Below, piece by piece: positions 27,128 to 35,996 of a stretch of 49,225 nucleotides of DNA (position 1 is its first letter; every line of letters begins with the position of its first letter). Under the pieces are notes generated by a model, which had not been told where the DNA came from, did not search any database, and saw only the letters and a program-made list of their open reading frames with translations. Source of the stretch: Mucilaginibacter sp. GTDB taxonomy: Bacteria; Bacteroidota; Bacteroidia; Sphingobacteriales; Sphingobacteriaceae. The position numbers and the translations under genes are program-made. The stretch is taken from assembly GCA_028287895.1 (NCBI GenBank), contig JAQBOV010000031.1, positions 1 through 49,225 on the forward strand, written 5' to 3'.

Positions 27128-27970
27128 ATGAAAAAACTATTCCTTTTCAGCCTGATGATCTTATGGAGCGCCTTTGCTTTCAGTCAGAACAAAATGGCTT
27201 GCTGCAATCAATCCGCTACACAAAAATTTGCAATGCTGGCTTCTGATAAAAAGTTTGTACGGTCTCACGCTAATCCGCGCGCCTATCATTTTCAAAGCAG
27301 CATCGGCAAGCCCATCACCTACAAAACTGCCGACGGTAAGGAAGCTAATGCTTTTGAAATAAAGGCGAAGAAAGCTACCAATAACTGGCTTTTTGTAATA
27401 CATGAATGGTGGGGATTGAACGACTTTGTAAAACACGAGTCGGAAAAAATTTACAATGACCTTGGCAATGTGAATGTGCTGGACCTTGATCTTTACGATG
27501 GTAAGGTCGCCGCTACCCGGGAGGATGCCGGTAAATATATGCAGGGGGTTAAAGAAGACCGTGCACAGGCTATCATTAAAGGGGCATTAGCTTACGTTGG
27601 CCCAAATGCGCATATTGCCACTATTGGCTGGTGCTTTGGGGGCGGCTGGAGTTTACAGGCAAGCCTGGCGGCAGGTAAACAAGATGTAGCCTGCGTGATG
27701 TATTATGGCATGCCTGAGCAGGATGTCAACAAGCTGAAAACATTACATGCAGATGTGTTGGGCAATTTTGCCAATAAGGATGGCTGGATCAATCCTAAAG
27801 TCGTGGCCAAATTTGATGCGGATATGAAAGCAGCAGGAAAAAAATTGGAACTGCACCAATATGATGCCGATCATGGGTTTGCCAATCCGAGTAACCCGGT
27901 TTATAACAGCGATGCTACCAAAGATGCTTATGCCCATACTATCGCCTTTTTAAAGCCGCGTTTGAAATAG
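27128..27970 (+). CDS. Exported dienelactone-hydrolase-family protein
   Basis: An alpha/beta-hydrolase of the dienelactone hydrolase family with a signal peptide (MKKLFLFSLMILWSAFAFSQ), so it acts in the periplasm or outside. The nucleophile elbow is TIGWCFGGGWS, with Cys as nucleophile, as in DLH. The His of the triad is in DADHGFANPSN, and WGLNDF matches the conserved region near the oxyanion hole. The natural substrate is unknown; most exported homologues are not true dienelactone hydrolases. I chose ATG 27128 because it begins the signal peptide; the frame is open from TTG 27098. Protein length 280. Confidence 0.9.
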   Translation: MKKLFLFSLMILWSAFAFSQNKMACCNQSATQKFAMLASDKKFVRSHANPRAYHFQSSIGKPITYKTADGKEANAFEIKAKKATNNWLFVIHEWWGLNDFVKHESEKIYNDLGNVNVLDLDLYDGKVAATREDAGKYMQGVKEDRAQAIIKGALAYVGPNAHIATIGWCFGGGWSLQASLAAGKQDVACVMYYGMPEQDVNKLKTLHADVLGNFANKDGWINPKVVAKFDADMKAAGKKLELHQYDADHGFANPSNPVYNSDATKDAYAHTIAFLKPRLK

Positions 27971-27995
27971 GCTGCGCGTCATTACCTTAGCTTTT

Positions 27996-28070
27996 CGGTT
28001 GGCAGCAGGCCGTTGGCCGTTTGCAAAATAATGCAAAAACCGCCGGCAGTGAACCGCTTACTGCCAACCG
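27996..28070. repeat. Nested inverted repeat between two genes
   Basis: CGGTTGGCAG (27996-28005) is exactly complementary to CTGCCAACCG (28061-28070). Inside, TTTGCA and TGCAAA (around 28020-28038) form a second stem. The 75-base structure lies 26 bases after the hydrolase stop codon and 43 bases before the next start. It lacks a terminal T run, so it could be a terminator variant, an mRNA-stabilising element or a site for a protein. Confidence 0.55.
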
Positions 28071-28112
28071 GACTATGAACCTTTTTCGTAACATTGCACA
28101 AATTTTTACCTG

Positions 28113-29084
28113 TTGACTGCAGCTGCCCAAAAAATATTCTCCTACCTGCTAAAAGCTGCAATATTAGTTTTGGCAGGTATATTTATCTATCACCGGGTAA
28201 ACAACAATGCCAATCTAAAGCAATTTGAAGCGCTCTTAGCCGATATCCGCCCTGACCAGGTAATCGTAACGATGTCATTTGTCGTGCTGTTAATGCTGGT
28301 GAATTGGGTGCTGGAGTCCCTTAAGTGGCAATTCCTGACCCGCAGATTGGCCAGGATCACTTTATGGGAAGCTATTGAAGCTGTATTTTGCGGTTTAACA
28401 TGGGCCATATTCACCCCCAATCGTTTGGGTGAATACGGTGGCCGGGTAATGTTTTTACCAAACCGGAAACGAATACACGGAGTATTCGCTATGGCAGTAG
28501 GGTCATTCGGCCAAAATGTAATCACCAATGTGCTGGGTCTTACTGCCCTGATGTGGTTTGCTTATACTTTTCACCCGGTTAATCGCTGGGCAGCAGATGG
28601 CCTGTCGCTGGTAGCCGTCAGCTTTATGGTTTTACTGCTGGTATTTTATTTTCACATCCGCTGGCTGGTCATCTTATTAAATAAGATCAGGTTCCTCAAA
28701 AAATACCACCGCTTTTTTGATATCATGGGCCGGTATAAAACCGAAGAACTGCTGAACGTGATGTGGTTTTGCCTGGCGCGTTTTTTTGTTTTTTCATTTC
28801 AGTATTACCTGGTCATACACTTGCTAATGCCGCAGATGCCACTTTTGCCAATGATGATGATGGTATTTATACTCTTCTTTGTTCAATCGGCATTGCCGTC
28901 GCTTGACCTGCTTGACGTTGGCGTGCGCAGTATGACAGCATCGGTCTTTTTTGTTTATATTACCGATCAGAAATTAGCGGTTATCGCGGCAGTATCAGCT
29001 ATTTGGTTGATCAACCTGATCATTCCCGCTATCTTAGGTTCGGTATTCGTATTAAAACTTAAATTCTTTGATCGCACTCCATAG
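28113..29084 (+). CDS. Flippase-like membrane protein (LPG synthase TM / UPF0104 type)
   Basis: A polytopic membrane protein of 323 residues with about eight helices and the family signatures TPNRLGEYGGRVMFL and LPSLDLLDVGVRS. It belongs to the superfamily of the transmembrane part of lysylphosphatidylglycerol synthases (also AglD-like), many of which are thought to move or help glycosylate lipid-linked sugars. It has no aminoacyl-transfer domain. The start must be TTG 28113, since an in-frame TAA is at 28089-28091 and no ATG intervenes. It overlaps the following glycosyltransferase gene by 17 bases, which suggests the two act together, for example on a glycolipid. Confidence 0.87.
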   Translation: MTAAAQKIFSYLLKAAILVLAGIFIYHRVNNNANLKQFEALLADIRPDQVIVTMSFVVLLMLVNWVLESLKWQFLTRRLARITLWEAIEAVFCGLTWAIFTPNRLGEYGGRVMFLPNRKRIHGVFAMAVGSFGQNVITNVLGLTALMWFAYTFHPVNRWAADGLSLVAVSFMVLLLVFYFHIRWLVILLNKIRFLKKYHRFFDIMGRYKTEELLNVMWFCLARFFVFSFQYYLVIHLLMPQMPLLPMMMMVFILFFVQSALPSLDLLDVGVRSMTASVFFVYITDQKLAVIAAVSAIWLINLIIPAILGSVFVLKLKFFDRTP

Positions 29085-30198
29085 TTGTATATCCTTATTG
29101 CTTACCGGCTTGTACCTTTTGGTATTAGTCTACCTTATTAAAGGGTGGGCCAACCTGAAGCGTCCGAAAGCCGGAGGCAGCAGTGCCGCCACAAAGGTGA
29201 CCATATTGATCGCTGCCCGTAATGAAGAAGCCAGGATAAGCTATACCATTGATGATATATTGGCGCAGGACTATTGCAAACATCTGACAGAGATCATTAT
29301 TGTGGACGATCATTCCACCGACCGTACCGCGGATATTATCCGAAGCTATGCAGACCGGGGCGTAAAACTGTTGCAATTAAATGAGGACAAACCACTCAAT
29401 TCTTATAAGAAAAAAGCGATAGCGCGGGCCATTGGCATTTCAAATGGAGATTTGATGGTAGCTACGGATGCCGACTGCCGGATGGGTCATAAATGGTTAT
29501 CCTCCATAGTCCATTATTTTGAAACAAGCGACTGGGTTATGATCTCCTCACCAGTTGCTTATTTTGAAGAACGCAGCTTGTTTGAGTATATGCAAACGCT
29601 GGAGTTTGCTTATCTTATCGGCATAGGTGCTGCATTTATCGGTAATGGGCGGGCATCTACCTGCAACGGGGCCAACCTGGCTTACCGTAAGGATATATTT
29701 TACGAAGTAGGAGGATTTAACGGGATCGATGATCTGGCATCGGGCGACGATGAACTGCTGTTGCAAAAAGTTGCAGAACGTTACCGCGGGCGTGTCGGCT
29801 TTTTAAAGCTACGGGAAGCCATCGTTTACACCCATGCCAAGCATACGTTGAATGAGTTTTTACAGCAACGCCGCCGCTGGGCATCAAAATCAACCAAATA
29901 CAAGGATAAAAAAATTGTGGCGCTGGCGGTTGGTATCTGGCTGTTTAACCTTTCGCTGCTGGTAAATGCGGGGCTAAGTTTTTATAATAGTTACTTTCTC
30001 AAGCTGTTCGCCCTGCAATTTTTGTTAAAATATTTGTTTGAAGTGGCTTTTCTTTTGCCGGTTACTACATTTCTAAAACGCACCGGGCTGGTTGGCTTGC
30101 TCGTACTGCTTATCCCGGTACACATTATCTATTTTGTATATATCGGCTTAATCGGCAATACCCGCAAATATGTGTGGAAAGGCCGCCTGGTGCGATAA
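29068..30198 (+). CDS. Membrane-associated family 2 glycosyltransferase
   Basis: A GT2 enzyme of the cellulose-synthase-like, processive-type layout: an N-terminal membrane helix (residues 8-26), the nucleotide-sugar domain with VTILIAARNEEARISYTIDD and IIVDDHSTDRT, the metal-binding ATDAD (DAD at 134-136), the acceptor-site GDDELL and the QQRRRW motif, then two or three C-terminal membrane helices. It transfers a sugar from a nucleotide donor to a membrane acceptor that cannot be named. The frame opens with TTG at 29068, inside the upstream gene (17-base overlap); a TTG at 29098 is the next choice. No ATG fits. Confidence 0.9.
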   Translation: MIALHSCISLLLTGLYLLVLVYLIKGWANLKRPKAGGSSAATKVTILIAARNEEARISYTIDDILAQDYCKHLTEIIIVDDHSTDRTADIIRSYADRGVKLLQLNEDKPLNSYKKKAIARAIGISNGDLMVATDADCRMGHKWLSSIVHYFETSDWVMISSPVAYFEERSLFEYMQTLEFAYLIGIGAAFIGNGRASTCNGANLAYRKDIFYEVGGFNGIDDLASGDDELLLQKVAERYRGRVGFLKLREAIVYTHAKHTLNEFLQQRRRWASKSTKYKDKKIVALAVGIWLFNLSLLVNAGLSFYNSYFLKLFALQFLLKYLFEVAFLLPVTTFLKRTGLVGLLVLLIPVHIIYFVYIGLIGNTRKYVWKGRLVR

Positions 30199-31441
30199 AA
30201 CTTTGTTTTTGCACTTAAATAAACGATATTTAGCCAGAGATATATTGATACAGCACTTGGCCGAATTAACCCCATCCCAACGTACCTGGAAAGCGTTTAA
30301 ACGTAATAAAATTGCCGTCGCGGGACTCCTTTTTATTTTTCTCTCCCTGCTTATTGCCATACTCGGTTATCTGGTAATGCCCGATTCCACTCCGCTTGCC
30401 AATAACATGACCATCCAGCTCAGCATAAAAAAGCCGGGTGCAGAATTTACCATGCTCCGAATTCGCAAAAGCCAACCGGTGGATACCGTAAATGTTTTCA
30501 CTAAGCTGCTCTTCGGGCAACCGGCTTTTTACAGGGATGTTCCCATAACAGGTTATCGCTTTGACAAAGATTCCATTTATGTCGAGGAATATATCGGCCA
30601 GGAGGATAAACCGGAAAAGAAGGCTTATAGCTTATTTGAAGTGGTTACCGGTAAAAAACAATTAAGTGTTTCAATCAGGGACCGCGCTGCCGGATCAGCA
30701 TGGATGAACGATCATCAAGCAAAAAATGAGATCATAGTCCATCAAACCATAAAAAGAACTTTTTGGCTTGGCACAGATGGTTATGGCCGCGACCTGTTAA
30801 GCCGTCTTATCCTGGGCGCCCGGGTATCACTGGCTGTGGGCTTTATCTCGGTAATTATCAGTTTATTTGTCGGTGTCACGATCGGTTCTATAGCAGGTTA
30901 TTTTGGCGGATGGATAGATGCCGCATTAAGCTGGCTGATGAATATATTATGGGCGCTGCCGGCATTACTGCTCGTTATTGCTATTTCTTTCGCTTTGGGT
31001 AAAGGGCTTTGGCAAATATTTATCGCAGTGGGTTTATCCATGTGGGTTGAGGTAGCCAGGCTGGTAAGGGGACAGGTATTGGGCTTAAAGCAGGTGGAGT
31101 TTATAGAGGCGGCGCGGTCGATGGGTTTTAATAACGCACGCATCATTCGCCGCCATATTTTACCTAATATTATTGGCCCGATCCTGGTACTGGCATCTTC
31201 AAATTTTGCCTCGGCCATATTGCTCGAAGCAGGGCTTAGCTTTTTGGGTTTTGGCGCCCAACCGCCAATGCCTACCTGGGGCAGCATGATAAAAGAACAT
31301 TATGGCTATATTATTATGAATTCTGCTTATCTTGCCATACTGCCTGGTTTAGCTATTATGCTTATGGTATATGCCTTTAACCTGGTAACTGTAGGATTAA
31401 GGGATGCATTTGATATAAAATCACAAAGTACGCGTATTTAA
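30170..31441 (+). CDS. OppC/DppC-type ABC transporter permease
   Basis: An inner-membrane permease of the peptide/nickel importer class. An OppC_N segment (TPSQRTWKAFKRNKIAVAGL) and first helix come at about 34-68. An unusually long soluble insert follows, at about 70-205. The BPD_transp_1 core then has five helices and the EAA loop EAARSMGFNNARIIRRHILP, which contacts the ATPase. No ATPase, partner permease or binding protein is encoded beside it. The ATG at 30170 overlaps the glycosyltransferase gene by 29 bases; a TTG at 30245 would give a more usual N-terminus and avoid the overlap, so the start is uncertain. Confidence 0.9.
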   Translation: MCGKAAWCDKTLFLHLNKRYLARDILIQHLAELTPSQRTWKAFKRNKIAVAGLLFIFLSLLIAILGYLVMPDSTPLANNMTIQLSIKKPGAEFTMLRIRKSQPVDTVNVFTKLLFGQPAFYRDVPITGYRFDKDSIYVEEYIGQEDKPEKKAYSLFEVVTGKKQLSVSIRDRAAGSAWMNDHQAKNEIIVHQTIKRTFWLGTDGYGRDLLSRLILGARVSLAVGFISVIISLFVGVTIGSIAGYFGGWIDAALSWLMNILWALPALLLVIAISFALGKGLWQIFIAVGLSMWVEVARLVRGQVLGLKQVEFIEAARSMGFNNARIIRRHILPNIIGPILVLASSNFASAILLEAGLSFLGFGAQPPMPTWGSMIKEHYGYIIMNSAYLAILPGLAIMLMVYAFNLVTVGLRDAFDIKSQSTRI

Positions 31442-31480
31442 AAAATTTATTCATTATTTTGTTCTGTCTCTAAACCACCA

Positions 31481-32719
31481 ATGCAAAATATCGACGAAAT
31501 TTCAGGTGAGGATGAGTTAATAAGGCTGCTGCTTAAACGGCAATCTGAATTGAATTCATTGCTTGAAGTTACCAGGGCTATCAACAAAAACATTTCGACA
31601 CCTGTACTGATCCAGATGCTCGAGGTAATTATGCAGAATTATTTACAGGTCGGTAAGCTGCGTTTTTTAATTGAACACGAAGGAAATTTTGTTTGTATTT
31701 CGAGTTATGGGGGTGAGACCGAAAGCGCCAAGGTCTTGCACCAGGCCTGTAAAAAACTCAACAAGGTAAGGGCGCCCGAACCTTTGGCCAGGCATGAAGA
31801 TGCACTGCTTAAAAAGTACGATTATTTCATTCCCTTCCATCATAAGACCAAAGCCCTGGCCTACGCGCTGATCGGCGATTTTAATACAACCGAGGAAATG
31901 CTGAACAATGATCTGAATTTTATACAGACATTGATCAATGTGATCGTAGTGGCGCTTGAAAACAAGAAGCTTTTTCGCGAACGAATGGAGTCGGAACGCT
32001 TTAAGCGCGAAATGGAGTTGGCGCAGGAAGTGCAAAATATGTTGATTCCCTTAAGGCTGCATAAGGAGCCCGGCGTTGAAATAGGAGCAAAATATTTTCC
32101 GCATCAGAATATCGGCGGCGATTATTTTGATTTCATGCGGATCAACGAAAATGAATTTTTATGGTGTATTGCGGATGTTTCGGGCAAAGGAATATCTGCG
32201 GCCCTGCTGATGGCCAATTTCCAGGCCAGTTTGCGGGCCTGGGCCGCTGTAGAAGACGATCTGACCAATATTGTCGACCGGCTGAACCAGATCGTGCTGA
32301 AGAATACAAAAGGTGAGCGGTTTATTACGCTCTTTGTGGCTAAATATAACGAACGAACGCGCAAACTTAATTATATCAATGCAGGTCACAATCCATCCAT
32401 ACTATATTCCTGCGGGGAAGCCATACCGCTCAAATTAGGCACTACCATGATAGGGGCGTTTGATGAGCTACCCTTTTTAAACCAGGGGGAAGTAGACATT
32501 GAGCCAGGTAGTTTGATATTTAACTACACCGATGGACTAATGGACTATGATGTGCCTGCACCAAAATTATGGAATGAAGATAAATTATTGAATTTTGTAA
32601 TAAGTAATGGCAATCTTTCGCCCGATAAATTTAATCAAACCCTGCTTGATCATGTGCACCTGATCATCAAAGGAAAACCGATTGACGACATAACCCTGCT
32701 TACGCTGAGGATATTCTGA
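31481..32719 (+). CDS. GAF-domain PP2C/SpoIIE-type serine phosphatase
   Basis: A 412-residue cytosolic phosphatase. A GAF-like sensory region (about 20-165) is followed by a linker helix (ERFKREMELAQEVQNMLIPL, typical of RsbU-like enzymes) and a SpoIIE/PPM phosphatase domain with metal-binding motifs IGGDYFDF, CIADVSGKGISAALLM, YINAGHNPSILY and FNYTDGLMDY. Family members dephosphorylate anti-sigma-factor antagonists in partner-switching systems. No STAS antagonist or HPK anti-sigma kinase is encoded nearby, so its target must be elsewhere. It begins 39 bases after the permease gene. Confidence 0.92.
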   Translation: MQNIDEISGEDELIRLLLKRQSELNSLLEVTRAINKNISTPVLIQMLEVIMQNYLQVGKLRFLIEHEGNFVCISSYGGETESAKVLHQACKKLNKVRAPEPLARHEDALLKKYDYFIPFHHKTKALAYALIGDFNTTEEMLNNDLNFIQTLINVIVVALENKKLFRERMESERFKREMELAQEVQNMLIPLRLHKEPGVEIGAKYFPHQNIGGDYFDFMRINENEFLWCIADVSGKGISAALLMANFQASLRAWAAVEDDLTNIVDRLNQIVLKNTKGERFITLFVAKYNERTRKLNYINAGHNPSILYSCGEAIPLKLGTTMIGAFDELPFLNQGEVDIEPGSLIFNYTDGLMDYDVPAPKLWNEDKLLNFVISNGNLSPDKFNQTLLDHVHLIIKGKPIDDITLLTLRIF

Positions 32720-32838
32720 TGGCCGGTTGCCTCAGATTAGCTCAATAGGCTAATCGGTTCTATAACTGGGTAATTTTCAACCCGGTCAGCCATTCTAACA
32801 TAATCTAACATAATCAACCATCTTTGCCAACATTAAAC

Positions 32839-32846
32839 TATTTTTG
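32839..32846 (+). promoter_or_regulatory. -7 promoter element of rnhB
   Basis: TATTTTTG matches TAnnTTTG and ends 5 bases before the rnhB ATG. If used, the mRNA would be leaderless or nearly so. No good -33 element lies at the normal distance. Upstream at 32794-32813 is a direct repeat of TCTAACATAA. Confidence 0.45.
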
Positions 32847-32851
32847 TAACC

Positions 32852-33448
32852 ATGTTATTGGCAAGGTATCAGCATGAATTAATAGAGGCCGGATGCGATG
32901 AAGCAGGCCGTGGATGTCTTGCAGGGCCTGTATTTGCAGCGGCTGTAATATTGCCGGGTGATTTTGATCATCCTCTGCTGAATGACTCCAAGCAACTCAC
33001 TGAAGAAATAAGATATGCCCTGCGAATCGAGATTGAACAAAACGCGCTCGCTTTTGCAGTAGCTGCAGTGGATAACCTGGAGATAGATCAGATCAATATC
33101 CTGAATGCATCCTTCCTGGCTATGCACCGTGCTATTGAAAAATTAACCATTAACCCCCAGTTTTTAATTATCGACGGCAATCGTTTTAATAAATATAAAA
33201 AAATACCTCATCATTGCATCGTGGAGGGCGATGCCAAATATTTCAGTATCGCTGCCGCATCTATCCTTGCCAAAACCTACCGGGATGATTTTATGAAGCA
33301 AATAGCTGCCGAGCATCCCCAGTACGATTGGCACAGTAATAAAGGATACCCCACTATAAGACATCGCCAGGCGGTAATGAAGATGGGGCTCACGCCCTAT
33401 CACCGGAGAACTTTTAGGGTAACCGACCCGCAACTAAGTATTTTCTGA
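32852..33448 (+). CDS. rnhB: Ribonuclease HII
   Basis: It removes RNA from RNA-DNA hybrids and nicks at single ribonucleotides in DNA. The signature [14 protein letters not shown] gives the first acidic pair (Asp16, Glu17), [10 protein letters not shown] follows, IIDGN holds the next Asp, and [20 protein letters not shown] holds the last catalytic Asp. The length of 198 is typical. Start ATG 32852 is supported by the alignment of the N-terminus with the family. Confidence 0.97.
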   Translation: MLLARYQHELIEAGCDEAGRGCLAGPVFAAAVILPGDFDHPLLNDSKQLTEEIRYALRIEIEQNALAFAVAAVDNLEIDQINILNASFLAMHRAIEKLTINPQFLIIDGNRFNKYKKIPHHCIVEGDAKYFSIAAASILAKTYRDDFMKQIAAEHPQYDWHSNKGYPTIRHRQAVMKMGLTPYHRRTFRVTDPQLSIF

Positions 33449-33454
33449 AGATGT

Positions 33455-33485
33455 TTTGATTAGGGGCTTATGGTTTCTACATTTG
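33455..33485 (+). promoter_or_regulatory. Promoter of the GT4 gene
   Basis: TTTG (33455-33458), 19 bases, and TACATTTG (33478-33485) fit the Bacteroidota promoter consensus exactly. Transcription should begin near 33490, about 15 bases before the TTG start codon at 33505. The promoter starts just after the rnhB stop codon. Confidence 0.75.
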
Positions 33486-33504
33486 TTAAAACCGTTAAAC
33501 CAAA

Positions 33505-34707
33505 TTGAAGATCCTCATTTTAACACATCGCGTTCCATTCCCTCAAAATGGGGGTTATCCCATTGTAGTTTGCAATACCATACGCGGGCTGATTAACCTG
33601 GGGCATGAGGTTTCCTTAGTTTCACTGAATGCCAAAAAGCACATCCACCAGGCCGAACAAAAAGATGAATTGCTTGAAAAAATAAATTACAGGGTGTATG
33701 ACATTGATGCCAGTGTTTCGCTTTTCGATGGTTTGCTGGATATTTTCAGCAAGAGCACCTATAATATCAGCCGTTATTATGATGAGATTTTCGAAAAACT
33801 ACTGGTGCGTACCGTAAAGAACATTAATTACGATATTATACAATTTGAGGGCTTATTTGTGGCGCCCTACGTCGATGCTGTGCGTAAGAACTGTGCTTCA
33901 AAGCTGGTTTACCGGGCGCACAATATCGAGCACCAGATATGGGAAATGCTGGCTGAGCAACGGAGCGACCCTTTCAAAAAGTTCTACCTCAGGCTGATGG
34001 CCAGGCGAATAAAGCGGTACGAAATACAGCAAATAAATAAGTTTAACGCCATAGCGGTCTTTACCGGACAGGATAAAAACACCATATTATATTATGGCGC
34101 CACCATACCGGTGGAGATTGTACCGGTGGGAATCGATCTGGCGCATTATCATCCTGATTTTGCAAAAACCGAGTTTCCGAGCCTGTTTTTTTTAGGCTCC
34201 CTGGATTGGATGCCTAACCGGGAAGGGATAGAATGGTTTTTGCAAACTTTTCACAACGATCTGGTGAACGACGAATTGCGGGTGCGATTTTATGTGGCCG
34301 GCAATAATATCCCCGAAGAATTTGACGACTATGACGTGATGGGTAAGATATTTATTCAGGGCGAAGTGGATGACGGGCTGGAATTTGTCAATAGTAAGTC
34401 CATCATGATCGTCCCTCTTTTATCAGGCGGCGGTATGCGGGTTAAAATTGTGGAAGGAATGGCCATGCAGAAATGTATTATTTCTACTTCGCTCGGTGCT
34501 GAAGGGATTAACTTTAAGAATGGGGTAAATATATTGATCGCCAATACCCGCGACGAGTTTTTTAAGGCCATTAAGCGCTGTGTGGCCGACGAGGACTATT
34601 GCAAGGCTGTAGGCATCAATGCCCGTAAACTGGTAGAGCAACAGCATGATGTAAATAAAGTGACCAATATTTTAGTTGATCTGTATCAATCTTTGTTTAA
34701 AAGCTGA
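33505..34707 (+). CDS. Family 4 glycosyltransferase
   Basis: A GT-B glycosyltransferase of 400 residues. The N-terminal acceptor-side domain starts KILILTHRVPFPQNGGYPIV. The C-terminal donor domain has VPVGIDLAHYHPD, SLFFLGSLDWMPNREGIEWF, and the glycine-rich and acidic region VPLLSGGGMRVKIVEGMAMQ followed by STSLGAEGINF. Such enzymes build polysaccharides or glycolipids from nucleotide sugars; the exact sugar is not predictable. The start is TTG 33505: an in-frame TAA at 33496-33498 excludes any upstream start. It has its own promoter. Confidence 0.92.
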   Translation: MKILILTHRVPFPQNGGYPIVVCNTIRGLINLGHEVSLVSLNAKKHIHQAEQKDELLEKINYRVYDIDASVSLFDGLLDIFSKSTYNISRYYDEIFEKLLVRTVKNINYDIIQFEGLFVAPYVDAVRKNCASKLVYRAHNIEHQIWEMLAEQRSDPFKKFYLRLMARRIKRYEIQQINKFNAIAVFTGQDKNTILYYGATIPVEIVPVGIDLAHYHPDFAKTEFPSLFFLGSLDWMPNREGIEWFLQTFHNDLVNDELRVRFYVAGNNIPEEFDDYDVMGKIFIQGEVDDGLEFVNSKSIMIVPLLSGGGMRVKIVEGMAMQKCIISTSLGAEGINFKNGVNILIANTRDEFFKAIKRCVADEDYCKAVGINARKLVEQQHDVNKVTNILVDLYQSLFKS

Positions 34708-34826
34708 AAGGCTTCCGTCATGGATTCGATATCCTATTTCATTCTCGGACTTACTTTTTTATCAAAGCATTTATAAGTTCCAGCTTTACAATATTCCAAC
34801 CTTACCACTTCTTCAAAGCAAATTAT

Positions 34827-34834
34827 TACTTTTG
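34827..34834 (+). promoter_or_regulatory. Possible -7 promoter element of gcvT
   Basis: TACTTTTG matches TAnnTTTG and lies 17 bases before the gcvT ATG. No good -33 element at 19-21 bases upstream. Confidence 0.45.
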
Positions 34835-34851
34835 CCGCCAATTAATATTTT

Positions 34852-35931
34852 ATGAAGAATACGGCTTTAACCGATAAACACATTCAATTAGGTGCTAAGA
34901 TGGTGCCTTTCGCAGGATACAATATGCCCGTGCAATACGCAGGCATTAATGCAGAACACGAAACCGTTCGCAAAGGCGTAGGGGTGTTCGATGTGAGCCA
35001 CATGGGTGAGTTTATTTTAAAAGGTGACAAGGCACTTGAGCTGATACAGCGCGTAACCAGCAACGATGCCTCCAAACTTTACGACGGGAAAGTGCAATAT
35101 TCCTGCCTGCCCAACGAAAACGGCGGCATCGTGGATGACCTGCTGGTTTACCGTATTGATGAAAAAACATATATGCTGGTCGTCAATGCATCCAACATTG
35201 AAAAAGACTGGAACTGGATATCAAAATACAACACCCAGGGCGCCGAAATGAAGGATATTTCAGACCGCACCTCCTTATTGGCGGTACAGGGCCCGAAAGC
35301 CGCTGAAGCGCTCCAAAGTCTGACCGGTATCGACCTGGGATCAATGGAGTATTACACCTTCAAAAAAGGGAAGTTTGCCGGTGTTGATAATGTGTTATTA
35401 TCAGCAACGGGCTATACGGGAGCCGGCGGTTTTGAGATATACGTGGAAAATGCGAATGCAGGACTTGTTTGGGATGCTGTTTTTAAAGCAGGTGAGCCTT
35501 TCGGCATTAAGCCGATTGGTTTAGGCGCGCGCGATACCTTACGTCTGGAAATGGGTTTTTGCCTTTACGGAAATGATATCGACGATACCACATCACCACT
35601 GGAGGCCGGCCTTGGATGGGTGACCAAATTCAGCAAGGAATTTACCAATTCGGCAACTTTGCAGCAGCAGAAGCAGCATGGTGTAAAACGTAAACTGGTT
35701 GGTTTTGAAATGATCGACCGGGGCATTCCCAGGCATGATTATGATATAGTGGATGCGGACGGGAATGTGATAGGAAAAGTAACTTCGGGCACACAATCGC
35801 CATCACTGCAAAAAGCCATTGGTATGGGCTATGTGAAAAACGAATTCGCCAAAGAGGGCACCGAAATATTTATTAATATACGAGATCATAAAATTAAGGC
35901 GAAGATTGCCAAGCCGCCTTTTTATAAATAG
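34852..35931 (+). CDS. gcvT: Aminomethyltransferase, glycine cleavage T protein
   Basis: It transfers the methylene group from the lipoyl-H-protein to tetrahydrofolate in glycine breakdown. The start [20 protein letters not shown], the [10 protein letters not shown] motif, the conserved NASN(I)EKD folate region, and [15 protein letters not shown] with the [10 protein letters not shown] motif are typical, and 359 residues is the usual length. No glycine riboswitch-like tandem structure fits in the short leader. The P and H proteins are encoded elsewhere. comB follows after 65 bases, which include a hairpin (35942-35967). Confidence 0.97.
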   Translation: MKNTALTDKHIQLGAKMVPFAGYNMPVQYAGINAEHETVRKGVGVFDVSHMGEFILKGDKALELIQRVTSNDASKLYDGKVQYSCLPNENGGIVDDLLVYRIDEKTYMLVVNASNIEKDWNWISKYNTQGAEMKDISDRTSLLAVQGPKAAEALQSLTGIDLGSMEYYTFKKGKFAGVDNVLLSATGYTGAGGFEIYVENANAGLVWDAVFKAGEPFGIKPIGLGARDTLRLEMGFCLYGNDIDDTTSPLEAGLGWVTKFSKEFTNSATLQQQKQHGVKRKLVGFEMIDRGIPRHDYDIVDADGNVIGKVTSGTQSPSLQKAIGMGYVKNEFAKEGTEIFINIRDHKIKAKIAKPPFYK

Positions 35932-35941
35932 TCATTTGTCA

Positions 35942-35967
35942 TTGGCCACTATTAGAGCGTGGCCCAA
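35942..35967 (+). repeat. Hairpin between gcvT and comB
   Basis: TTGGCCAC (35942-35949) pairs with GTGGCCCAA (35959-35967), with one bulged C. There is no T tract. It may slow or end transcription between the two genes. Confidence 0.4.
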
Positions 35968-35996
35968 TACAATGATCTTCTAATGACTGCTGAGCA

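Noticed and set aside
32794..32813. Two direct copies of TCTAACATAA before rnhB
   Set aside because: Only two AT-rich copies; too little to call a regulatory repeat, although it is mentioned with the rnhB promoter.
34708..34851. Glycine riboswitch before gcvT
   Set aside because: The leader predicted from the -7 element is only about 13 bases, and the tandem aptamer pattern is not present.
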